Assembly (NCBI GenBank): GCA_000277445.1
Contig: AJWJ01000406.1
Location: 1 to 22,035 of the forward strand
Length of the DNA stretch: 22,035 bases
Reading direction: 5' to 3'
Source: Polysphondylium violaceum
Lineage: Eukaryota; Evosea; Eumycetozoa; Dictyosteliales; Dictyosteliaceae
Position numbers and translations under genes: made by a program. Below the pieces are notes generated by a model. It was not told where the DNA came from. It searched no databases and saw only the letters and a program-made list of their open reading frames with translations. Positions 9,848 through 18,845 of the stretch are shown one piece after another; position 1 is the first letter of the stretch; every line of letters begins with the position of its first letter.

Positions 9848-10174
9848 TCACCAATATATCTGTATCTATAAAAGTAATAAGGACCTAATCATTTGATCAT
9901 CATCAAATTAAGATATATAAGATATATACATATTTATAAGATATTTAGATTTATATATCTATATATCTATATCTATGTATACATATTCCTATGTATATCC
10001 ATTAACCATATGATATTTCTAAAAATGACCATTTATCTTTTTTTTCTTTTTTTATTTTTTTTTCTGTATTTTTTTATTTTTTTATATCAATTTCATTTAG
10101 ATATTATTTTCATACCTATATACATATACATAAACACATATACATAACAGACAGAGATAATATATTTTATATGA
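9848..10174. other. Intergenic spacer, gcn5 3' side / phosphoesterase promoter
   Basis: Tandem genes flank this spacer. It contains ATCT/ATAT-type simple sequence (about 9912-9985) and several T runs (10037-10083) that are likely part of the downstream promoter. No coding or RNA gene is seen. An upstream ATG at 10171 begins a 12-codon frame that overlaps the start of the next gene. Confidence 0.7.
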
Positions 10175-11965
10175 ATGATAAAGAATCGAAAAGAAAAGAA
10201 AACAAATAATAGCAACATTAGTAATAGTAACAATATGTCATTGATGAAAGAGGAACCATGGAATCCTGAAATAGGTGAAATGACTCCAGAGATGAAGCCT
10301 GCTAAACCAGTGGTGCTCAACTCGCCTATATACAATGCCAAAAAGGATTACAATAAACCCTTGATTCATCAAACCTATGAATCATTTCCAAATAATAATA
10401 ATAGTAGTTTTAGTAGTACCAGTGGACTCAATAGCAACAACTATAGCAATGATAACAGCAGCAACAATAATAAAGGATATCAATTTGTTCAACCCACTTC
10501 AACAAACATTGAAAGTGAAATTGAAAAATCATTGACACATCCCGTCAAACGAGGAGCATTGATAGTCATGATACTAGTGGCAATATTATTACCCACAGGT
10601 GCCTATCTCATCGGTGCCAACGTACGTCCCCACTCACTTGATCTACCCTCCTATGTCTTTTTATTACCTTCCATATTTATTTTTGCCCCAATCATTGCCT
10701 TTTTCTATAAAAAGAAAGCAGAACGACCCCAAATCAGATCCACTGGAGTGACCATGTTGATGACTGGGTCCTTTATTTATTACTCTTTGTTTGTAAATCT
10801 CTTTGCAAGCACTATTTTAGTGCCCTACTTTAAAGCCTCTGGTGGAAGAATATGGTTTGTTTCATTTATTATCTATTATCTCCACCTATGTGTTTTCATT
10901 CAATACACTTTGTTGTCCAAATGCAAGCTCAGACCTAAACTGTACTTGTACTTGGTCTCGTACCCTGCCTCTACATTTTTCACAGCCATTATTTTATCAC
11001 TTCCAATCTATTTCTTTACACCATTTGTTGAGAGTCCTTTGGCACAGTTGGTAATTGCACTCTTCCCCGTGGCCCTCGCAGGCATTGGCTTGTATCAAAC
11101 CACCAGAACCCTCGAGCCAAATAAATGGACAGTCAAAGAACTCACACTTCGTTCCATGGATGAAGAAGAGGACCAACTTATCATGAAGAGAAAAGTAAAA
11201 CGTGTTGCCTGTGGTCCACCCAAAGACCACGAGATCACCGATTTCAAACAGCCCATTTCAATCATTCAAATTGCCGATCCACATCTTGGCCCAATGATGT
11301 CTGTCGACAGACTACGTAGCATTTGCGAGAACACCGTTAAATTAAACCCCGACCTCGTCCTCTTGACGGGCGACTTTTTCACTGTCGAGTCCTTTAATCC
11401 AATCGACGCCATCGACAGAGCCCTCGAGCCCTTAAAAGAGCTTTCGGGCAAAACATTTGCATGTCTTGGTAACCACGACTATGAAGAGGGTTGTGTGGAG
11501 CTTCTAGAGAAGGCTTTGGAGAGAATCGGTTGTTGTTTGTTGGTTGATAAATGCGTCATGGCAGAAACCAGAATAGGTAAAGTGCAAATCCTCGGATTTG
11601 ACTACAGACACAAAGCCAGACAAGAACACATCACACAAGTGTGCGCTGCCTATCCACCCATTCCCAACGTACCCAGAATCGGTTTACTTCACGATCCAGG
11701 TGCATTCAAATTTATTCCAGTCGATTACCAATTGGCTGTGTTTTCAGGCCACACCCATGGCGGTCAAATTGGTTTAAATTGTTTGGGTATCAATGCAAGC
11801 ATCGTCGGTATCACTGGCATGCCCGATCATTCATTGTGGCAAAATGGAAATAATTATCTCTATGTTCACTCTGGCCAAGGTTGCCGAAGTATGATGGGTA
11901 CCATGGTGCTAAGAGTTGGTGTACCAACTGAAGATAGTTTATTACAAGTTTATTTTGAAAACTAA
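10175..11965 (+). CDS. Multi-pass membrane calcineurin-like metallophosphoesterase (TMPPE/YkuE type)
   Basis: Single exon of 596 residues. Residues 1-120 are polar with Asn/Ser tracts. About six hydrophobic spans lie at 127-147, 158-178, 191-218, 226-248, 256-281 and 288-307. The C-terminal half is a metallophosphatase: IADPHLG (Asp368, His370), TGDFF (Asp400), LGNHDYE (Asn433, His434), LLHDP (His506) and SGHTHGGQ (His526, His528), so the full set of two-metal ligands is present. The multi-span N-terminus plus this domain resembles animal TMPPE and bacterial YkuE-like enzymes; YkuE-type proteins include lipid-headgroup phosphoesterases, but the substrate here cannot be read. The ATG at 10175 gives the longest protein; Met21 at 10235 is an alternative that avoids the overlapping upstream frame 10171-10209. 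An AATAAA lies about 10 nt after the stop. Confidence 0.9.
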   Translation: MIKNRKEKKTNNSNISNSNNMSLMKEEPWNPEIGEMTPEMKPAKPVVLNSPIYNAKKDYNKPLIHQTYESFPNNNNSSFSSTSGLNSNNYSNDNSSNNNKGYQFVQPTSTNIESEIEKSLTHPVKRGALIVMILVAILLPTGAYLIGANVRPHSLDLPSYVFLLPSIFIFAPIIAFFYKKKAERPQIRSTGVTMLMTGSFIYYSLFVNLFASTILVPYFKASGGRIWFVSFIIYYLHLCVFIQYTLLSKCKLRPKLYLYLVSYPASTFFTAIILSLPIYFFTPFVESPLAQLVIALFPVALAGIGLYQTTRTLEPNKWTVKELTLRSMDEEEDQLIMKRKVKRVACGPPKDHEITDFKQPISIIQIADPHLGPMMSVDRLRSICENTVKLNPDLVLLTGDFFTVESFNPIDAIDRALEPLKELSGKTFACLGNHDYEEGCVELLEKALERIGCCLLVDKCVMAETRIGKVQILGFDYRHKARQEHITQVCAAYPPIPNVPRIGLLHDPGAFKFIPVDYQLAVFSGHTHGGQIGLNCLGINASIVGITGMPDHSLWQNGNNYLYVHSGQGCRSMMGTMVLRVGVPTEDSLLQVYFEN

Positions 11966-12164
11966 TTCTCCTCAATAAATCAACAAGTCGTCTTTATATT
12001 TATTATTTATATACAAAAATTTATTTTTAAATAGTTTATTTACAAAATATAGATAGATAGACATAGGGAAGGATACATATATATTTATATATATAAAAGG
12101 AGGTGTAAAAGTAATAATAATAATAATAATAATAATATAGGACTATATATAAAATTGAAATTGC
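11966..12164. other. Short convergent spacer with TAA triplet repeat
   Basis: This 199-bp spacer lies between the convergent phosphoesterase and acidic-protein genes. It contains a (TAA)n microsatellite at about 12112-12136 and AATAAA sites usable by the plus-strand gene. Confidence 0.7.
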
Positions 12165-12731
12165 TTACAAAAGAATTTCGTGCACTATAATTTCTTCGAT
12201 ATGATTTTTATCTCTTTCGGTATTCTTCAAGTAGGATATGATCTCCATCAATTCCATTCTTAGAGAATTATCTGCATAAATGTGATGTCTAATTGGTGGA
12301 TTACTATATTGATATTGGTGGTGGTGGTGTTGATTATATTGATGAGGATCATAATCTGATGAATCATCGTCGTCGTCATCAGAGTCGTCAGAGTCATTCT
12401 CTTGTTCAATTTCTTCCTCTTGTTCAATCTCTTCGTCTTGGTCGTCTTCATCTTCATCTTCATCTTGATGGTGTTGGTCAAATTCATGATCGGAACTAAT
12501 TTCCTGTACACTATTCATCTTTTCGCAGTCATCCACCACAACCACTTCTTTGATGGCAATGGGAGTGATGTTGTCCCCTGTCAAAGGAGATTCGTCTTCC
12601 AACATATCTACATAGGAATCTGTGGACATCATTTTCTTTAAAATATCGCTTTTTGTTAAATTGCTATCTTTAGTGTGCTGATGCTTTCTACTGATTGGAA
12701 GAGGAGATGAAAATAATAGAGATGATGCCAT
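12165..12731 (-). CDS. Acidic low-complexity protein, function unknown
   Basis: Single-exon frame of 188 residues from the ATG at 12731. I do not recognise a family. Residues about 85-130 are an almost unbroken Asp/Glu/Ser stretch (EDEDEDDQDEEIEQEEE, then a run of Asp), followed by a His/Gln/Tyr-rich patch. Both flanks look like ordinary protein: the N-terminal 60 residues (DILKKMMSTDSYVDMLEDE) and the C-terminal NSLRMELMEIISYLKNTERD, which would form an amphipathic helix. No signal peptide or membrane span is seen. The acidic tract suggests a nuclear or chaperone-like protein, but that is only a composition argument. The upstream region contains CA-rich strings like those upstream of the LRR gene. 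Confidence 0.7.
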   Translation of the reverse strand: MASSLLFSSPLPISRKHQHTKDSNLTKSDILKKMMSTDSYVDMLEDESPLTGDNITPIAIKEVVVVDDCEKMNSVQEISSDHEFDQHHQDEDEDEDDQDEEIEQEEEIEQENDSDDSDDDDDDSSDYDPHQYNQHHHHQYQYSNPPIRHHIYADNSLRMELMEIISYLKNTERDKNHIEEIIVHEILL

Positions 12732-14030
12732 GATGAAAAGTTTTTAAATACTGAAAAAATATAAAAATCAAAATTGTAAAAGGAGAGATCTATTTTCCAA
12801 GAAATTCAATATGGTGATTGAAAGAGTGAGTGAGTAGAAAAAAAAAAAATGCTTATGCAGCCAAGAGACTGTTTTTTGTTTTGTTGTGTCGAAATGAGAT
12901 ATAATAAATATGTATGTATATATATGAAGAAATGATGCACAACTACACTTCTCTATAAAAAAAGAAAATAAATTAAAAAAAAAGAAATTTTATACAAAAA
13001 AATGTAAAATTAAATAAATATAAATAGGGAAAAAAAACACTACACAAAGTCTTTCGTGTGTGTGAGTGTGTGAGTGAAAAATAGAGCAGCGTGGGGTAGT
13101 CAAACAGAGGGGTGAGTGTGTTGTTTGCAAAAAGGTATAATAGGCAAAGGAGGAAATTATAATTTATTCAATATACACAAACTAAATAAAATAATAAAAA
13201 AATAGATTATGAGAAAGGGGGAGGGAGTAGCGCAGAGGGTGAGTGGATTTAAATGTGATTTAAATAATATCTATACAAATATATAGCAATATAAAAGTGT
13301 GAAACAAAAGGTGATATATATATATAAATACAGAGGATAAAGGTGTAGAATTATACAAAGGAGGCTATAAAAATTAAAATTTTCAACTAGATATATACAA
13401 CTATATTATTTGGGTGGGTCGTGTTGTTATCTCATCTAAAATGTTGTTATTGGTGTGCGACGCTCAATAGGTTATCTTTTAGAATAGGAAAACACTGAAT
13501 GTGGTTTGTGACGTTTGATAACAAAAAAAGTATGTGTGTGATGTAAAATGAAAAAAAAGAAATAAATAAATATTTATTTATAATTGTTGGTAAAAAGTAG
13601 TCTAGAGGATGCTAAACAGCCCCATATAAGTTTTCAGGATTGTGGGGCCCACACCAAACAATTGAAAATAAAAATAAAAAAAATTAAAATAATTCCAATT
13701 GTCAAATTTCTCAAAAAAACAACAAAAATATTTGACCTGGTGGACCAAAATGGTATCATCAAAGATTCGATTCACTTTTCAAGTCTGACTCAGAAATTAT
13801 CAGGCTTGATGTTACCTTGACCCATTTTAAGTAATAATCGAATTTCCTAAAAGAATATTCAAGACATTCTTTTTTTAGCCTAATGTGAGGTTGTATTCAA
13901 AGAATAATAATAATAATTATAAAAATAATAATAAAATAATAATAATAATAAAAATAATAATAATATAAATCGTACAAATAAATACAGCTTATTTATTATA
14001 AGCAATGAATGTGTTCCATGTTGGCGTTCG
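12732..14030. other. 1.3-kb non-coding region
   Basis: No gene can be supported. The first 600 bp upstream of the acidic-protein gene carry GT/GAG-rich strings (13051-13080, 13106-13124, 13204-13247), which read CA/CTC on that gene's strand and may be promoter elements. Around 13617-13651 a GCCCCA/TGGGGC pair could make a weak hairpin. An AAT microsatellite fills about 13901-13970. A frame over 13584-13820 lacks an ATG and was rejected. Confidence 0.6.
13901..13972. repeat. (AAT)n microsatellite
   Basis: Imperfect AAT/AATAAAA repeats about 70 bp long lie just downstream of the 87-residue protein gene. Such triplet repeats are abundant in dictyostelid intergenic DNA. Confidence 0.85.
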
Positions 14031-14294
14031 TTAATTGGAAGATTCATGTGCCTGATATTTAGGATTTTTAATTGGTTCTATTTTTGCAATGGTAGGACTT
14101 ACGACAACTTTGGGTTTCGAGTCATTGATTACTTGGGTATAATCTATAGGCTCCGCTTGAGCTGGTGGAGTTTGAGATGAAGCTTGGTGAGCCTGATACT
14201 TTGGATTTTTAGTTGGTTCTATTTTTGCAATGGTAGGATTAACGACAACATTTGGTTTAGAGTCATTGATTACAATTGTGGGGTCTATATCCAT
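14031..14294 (-). CDS. 87-residue protein made of a duplicated segment, function unknown
   Basis: Single-exon frame from the ATG at 14294. The protein contains the same segment twice: VINDSKPNVVVNPTIAKIEP then TKNPKYQAH, and 47 residues later VINDSKPKVVVSPTIAKIEP then IKNPKYQAH. At DNA level the copies (about 14184-14273 and 14043-14132) are offset by exactly 141 bp and nearly identical. The linker is Pro/Gln/Ala-rich (SSQTPPAQAEPIDYTQ). There is no signal peptide, membrane span or known domain; the composition suggests a disordered, basic-to-neutral peptide. The two copies differ mostly at third positions or by conservative changes, which supports real coding. It is preceded by 650 bp without a gene. 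Confidence 0.65.
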   Translation of the reverse strand: MDIDPTIVINDSKPNVVVNPTIAKIEPTKNPKYQAHQASSQTPPAQAEPIDYTQVINDSKPKVVVSPTIAKIEPIKNPKYQAHESSN

Positions 14295-14940
14295 TTTAAA
14301 GATAAATAATATATATGTGTAAATATGTGAGGCTTGAATTGAATGACTACATGATCAACTCTTGTTTATATAGAAAAAAAAATACAAACAAAAATTTTCA
14401 TTGGATTATTCGAATCCTTTTTGGTCCAAAAGATAATCATTGGAAAAATTTCATCCAAGAGATCACCTATTTTTTTCAGAATTCAATTAAATTCTGAATC
14501 AACACTATACCTTTTTAAAGTTTCCCATCTATCCTATCTCCTTTATTTCTGTTTGTATTTGTTACATTAAGATTCTACTAGTGATAATATAATGGACCTT
14601 TAAGCATTATAGATAACTAAGAGGCATTTCGTGTAACAAATACAAATAAAATTGACTACTACTCTTTTTATTATTATATATGTGCATATATAAATATAAA
14701 GAAAAAAAAACTCATTCACAATTTTCTTTTTTTAATTTTTTTATTTTTTTTTTCAAAAAAAAGCCGAACGAAAATTTTGAAAAAAAAATACACAGTAAAA
14801 AATTTTTTAAAAAAACGACGATTATTACAAACTTTGAGAAGGAATAAGCAGTTGGTATTATTTATATCTACTTGAATCCTATCTTTTTATTGTAACATTT
14901 CACCCTATTCTCCTTTATAAATAACCATTATATACACAAA
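14295..14940. other. Divergent intergenic region before noc2
   Basis: Promoter space shared by the minus-strand 87-residue protein and plus-strand noc2. It contains T and A runs at about 14698-14815 near noc2 and a small 7-bp hairpin at 14477-14496 (CAGAATT/AATTCTG with a 6-nt loop). A TATTCGAATCC string at 14408-14418 resembles a tRNA B box but has no tRNA around it. No gene is seen. Confidence 0.65.
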
Positions 14941-17391
14941 ATGAAAGTCAAGAAGTCTACTAAAAAGCTTGATGTACAAGCTCTTAAAAAACAAAGAAGA
15001 TTCCAAAATAAAGTTAAAAAGGGAAAGAAGGTCTCTGATAAATCTTTAAGTAAGTACATCACCACACCCTCAATAGATTATCAATCAAAATAGAAGATAT
15101 GGTTACTAATATCATAATTATAATCTATAATAGATAACTTTAGAGAAGAATCAAGTGAAGAAGAACAAGAGTTTGAAATCGTTCAAAAACAACCAATTAA
15201 AAATACAAAGATTCAACAAGATGAGGTTGAAGAAGACGACAGTGATTTAGGTGAAATTGAAGGAGACGACGACGATGCAGACGATTCTGCTGAAGAATCA
15301 GATTTAGAAATTGAACAAAATGAATCAGATGTTGCAAATTTAAAGAAAAAAGACAAAAAAGAAGTTGTAGCTGAATCAGAGAAAACCAAATCATTGAAAA
15401 GCTCCGTTAAACAACATAAAGAGGATTTAGCTGCACTCAAAGAAAAAGATCCAAAATTATTTGAATATCTTTCAAAACAAGATGCCAGCGTATTAAACTT
15501 TGGTCAAGATGAAGAAGACGATGAAGAAGACGACGAATCCTCTGACGATGAAGAAGATTTAGACGATGATGAAGAAACAAGCAAACCACAAGAAAAGAAA
15601 CAAACAATGACCTCTGCTCTCTTGGAATCATGGGTACTCGAGGCCAACAAGAATACAAATTTACAAAACGTTAAAAAGTTGATTCTCGCCTTTAGATCAG
15701 CCGCCAGAACTGGCAGTGATTTAAAAGACACCAAAAACGTGGCATTTAGAATATTGAATAGTGATATTTTCAATCGTACCATCATCATTTGTCTCCAATA
15801 TATGCCCACCTATTTTGACAAACTCTTGGAATACAACAGTCAAACTCAAGACGAACAAAAGCCCGAACTCCCCTCCACCACCAGCGCCAAATGGAAGCAA
15901 GTCTTGCCATGTATCAATTCATTTATCAAATCCATTATCCATCTTTTAACCCAAGTTTCCGAGGCAAAGATGCTTTTGGCCCTCTTGAAAGGTTTGGAAA
16001 AGGTCATCTGTTATGTCGCCTGTTTCAACAAGTACTCTAAATTGTTTTTGAAACAATTGTTACAAAACTGGTCCTCTTCACAAGAGAGTGTCAGAGTCAT
16101 GGCTTTCTTGTGCATCAGAAAGTTGGCCATCTATTGCCCATTCCCATTCATTGATGATTGTTTAAAGGGTATCTACTTGAATTTTGCCAGAAACAGTAAA
16201 TTTATTACAGCCACCTCATTACCCATTGTCAACTTTATGTGCAATTGCGTCGTTGAAATATATGGATTGGACTTTGCCAGTTCCTATCGTAGTGCATTTA
16301 TGTTTATCCGTCAATTGGCCATCCATCTCCGTAACACATTAAACACCAACACCAAAGAAGCATTCCAAAACATTTACAATTGGCAATTTATCAACAGCAT
16401 CAGAGCATGGGTTGAAGTGTTAGCCGCCTACCCCAAACAAGAACATCTCCAACTCTTACTCTACCCAGTCACTCAAATCATCATTGGTATTATTAATTTG
16501 ATTCCATCATCCAAATTCCTTCCACTCCGTTTCCATTGCATTCGTTTCCTCAATCGTCTTGCCAGCAGCAATGGTCTCTTTATCAACGCCACTCCATACC
16601 TCTTGGACATTCTCAACTCTACCGAAATGAAGGAACAATATGCCTCTAAAAAGAGCAAGTTTATCAATTTCTATACTGCTCTCTCTGCTTCACATCCTCA
16701 ATTAAAATCCAAAGAGTTCCAAGACGGTGTCCTCAGTCAATTCGTCGAACTCTTGGTTGAAAATCTCGAGTGCTACTCTTGTCACATTGGTTTCCCAGAG
16801 TTGTGCGCTCCAGTGGTTGTACAATTAAAGAAATCACTCAAAATGAAATATAGACCAAAGGTTGTCTCTGACTTGCAATCCATTCTCGAAGCCATCGAAA
16901 AGAATGTTAAGTTGGTCAGAACCGCTCGTGATAAAGTATCTTTCTCACCAAAAGAATCTAAACAAGTTGCCGCTTTTACTGAACAATTAAAAGAACAACA
17001 CAAGATCACTCCATTAAAACAATTGTTACTCACCTTGAGAAAGAGATCCAAACAAGAGCAACAAGTACTCCTTGAATCTCAAAAAGTTTATAATTATGAA
17101 GACGACGAAGAAGATCAAGAAGAAGGTGATGATGATGAAGATGATGAAATGGATGGTATGGAACAAGTTGGTGACGAAGAAGATGAAGATGATGAAGAAG
17201 GTGATCTTTATGAAAGTGGTGATGAAGACGAAGACGAAGATGAAGAAGAAGAAGAACAAGTTAAACCAAAATCAAACAACAAAAACAACAAGAAACAACC
17301 ACAAAACAAGAAACCAAAATTCCAAACCAATGCAACAGATAATATTACTGAGGATTTAGTTGAAGATTTAGTTTTATCTGATAATGAATAA
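14941..17391 (+). CDS. noc2: Nucleolar complex protein 2 (Noc2)
   Basis: Two exons, 14941-15049 and 15134-17391, split in phase 1 by an 84-bp intron (GTAAGT donor, TACTAAT branch-like site, TAG acceptor); about 788 residues. The start lies in a strong ACAAAATG context. The first exon encodes a very basic N-terminus (KVKKSTKKLDVQALKKQRRF), followed by acidic blocks (about 161-185), a helical-repeat body, and a long Asp/Glu tail (about 690-745) before a Lys/Asn/Gln-rich end. Family-typical segments are NIYNWQFINSIRAWVEVL (about 450-467) and LIPSSKFLPLRFHCIRFLNR (about 492-511). Noc2 pairs with Noc1 and Noc3 in the nucleolus and nucleus and is needed for maturation and export of pre-60S ribosomes. 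The AATAAA overlaps the stop codon, and the gene converges with the SNARE gene 103 bp away. Confidence 0.95.
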
Positions 17392-17494
17392 ACAAAATAT
17401 ATATTTAAATTTTAAAACTTGATATTTATTAGTTTATTACTACTATTATTTCTTTTGTTGTTATTGTCAATTAATTGTTGCCATTTGTTTATTA

Positions 17495-18294
17495 CTACTT
17501 CTTTTTCAAAATAGTTGAAGATAAAACCACTAAAATTATAAAAATGATTGCCAGGATTGCAATAATAGTCCATTGAAGTTTACTACTTGTTTGTTCCATA
17601 AATCTATCTAATTTTCTCATTACACTTGCTAGAGTGGCAGAGGATTTCATTGCTCTGTGTTCTAGTCTATCTAAAATACCACCTTGAAGTTTTAATTCAG
17701 ATTCCATAGCTTTACCCATCTCACCCAAATCTCTGACTTGATCATGAAGCATATCGAATCCTTGGTCTTGTTCTTCAATGAGTTTTTGTTGCATACCGGC
17801 TTGCTCACGGAGGAAATCATTGTTGTCCTCTTCGTGTGCTCTTCTAAGTCCTTCAAATCGTGAACTTTTTTCAATGTTTGTTCTTCTTTCATTGGACAAG
17901 AGTTCTTTGCTCTTGTCGTCTTCAATCTTTCTATTGTATTGTGGATCATCAAAGTCTCTAGTGACCTCTCCTATCTTTGCTCTGACATCTCTGACAAATG
18001 ATTTTCTCTTTTCAATTTCATCACTTGATATATTATATTTAGCTGGAAACTTTTCACATATCTTTATTGTATCGTGAATGTCGTCGATATTCTCTGTAAG
18101 TGTTGCTATAAGTTTTCTTAGTTCTCTTGATGTCCATCTAAATTCTTTATCAGTATAGGTGTTTGTATTAAATATAAGATTCTTCCATGTTTCATGTAAA
18201 CTCATCAATCCTCTAACTGATGATGCTACTTCTCTATTGTGTTGATATATTTTATATTAATATAGTTATATAAATCATTGATTCATTGTAGTGC

Positions 18295-18326
<32 letters not shown>

Positions 18327-18396
18327 CTATATATCTATCTATTCATTCTACATACTGTTCAGCTAAATAATATGGATCTTGATCTGCTGATGCCAT
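17495..18396 (-). CDS. Qc-SNARE, syntaxin-6/8 family
   Basis: Two exons on the minus strand, 18396-18356 and 18233-17495, joined in phase 2 by a 122-bp intron (GTATGT donor) that contains a CAA/TTG microsatellite; about 259 residues. The N-terminus DPYYLAEQ/EVASSVRGLMSLHETW matches the start of the syntaxin-6 N-terminal helical domain, and it forms only when the exons are joined. The SNARE motif covers about 162-227, with the central-layer Gln at about 197 (ESELKLQGGIL), followed by a C-terminal membrane anchor (235-256) and three lysines. Such Qc-SNAREs combine with Qa, Qb and R-SNAREs to drive fusion at the trans-Golgi and endosomes. Whether it is nearer syntaxin 6 or syntaxin 8 needs a tree. 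Confidence 0.92.
18294..18327. repeat. (CAA)n microsatellite in the SNARE intron
   Basis: Eleven or so uninterrupted CAA units (TTG on the gene's strand) lie inside the single SNARE intron. In these genomes CAA runs are usually coding Gln tracts; here the frame and splice signals place it in an intron. Confidence 0.9.
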
Positions 18397-18845
18397 TTAT
18401 TTATATATGATTTAATTTTACAATAGTGTATATACTATTTTATATATTTATATTTTCGTTTTTATGTGATAATAAAATTATATCTCTATTTTGAAAATTA
18501 TTCAATTTTTTTCAATTATTTTTTTCAAATATTTTTTTATTTTTTTTTGTAAATGAAATCGATTTTTGCTCTGCAGACGTAGTTATTTTTGAAACAAACA
18601 CTCCTTTTTGATCAACTATTCAGACATATATCAAGTGGACACTTGATTTTGAAATGGTGGAATTTATGGTAAAGAGCAAATTCTTTAAGGAATTTCTTAA
18701 TAGAGTTCTATCTTTGATATTGACACCAAAATTAGAAAGGGTGTAAAGTGAAACCACTTATTGTAAATAAAAATAAACTACTTTTAAGGTATAATTAAAA
18801 TAATAGAAACAGTTGAAGTGTGAAAATGATCAAAACAATTTTTAT
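18397..18845. other. Intergenic spacer upstream of the SNARE gene
   Basis: A+T-rich spacer between the SNARE start and the end of the next minus-strand gene. It contains A/T runs and an 8-bp hairpin at 18630-18647 (ATCAAGTG, 2-nt loop, CACTTGAT). No coding sequence or RNA gene is recognised. Confidence 0.65.

Noticed and set aside
12260-12641. Open frames antisense to or out of frame with the acidic-protein gene
   Set aside because: They arise from the GAT/GAA repeat tract and contain Thr/Lys/Met or His/Leu runs with no protein character.
13619-13648. GCCCCA/TGGGGC pair as an RNA hairpin
   Set aside because: There is only a 6-bp stem with a loop of about 18 nt, no promoter signal, and no other structure around it.
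13584-13820. Plus-strand open frame of 78 codons in the 1.3-kb non-coding region
   Set aside because: It starts only at a TTG and has no ATG before its last few codons. Its composition is Lys/Ile-rich as expected of translated AT-rich DNA, and it has no flanking splice signals I could use.
14408-14418. TATTCGAATCC resembling a tRNA B box, followed by a T run
   Set aside because: No A box, acceptor stem or anticodon arm can be built in the preceding 80 bases.
15197-15809. Antisense open frames over the noc2 acidic blocks
   Set aside because: They mirror the GAA/GAC repeats of noc2, give Ser/Leu runs, and lack independent support.
18294-18327. Regular CAA units considered as a CRISPR-like or coding Gln repeat
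   Set aside because: It is a pure trinucleotide microsatellite without spacers, and splice signals place it in an intron.
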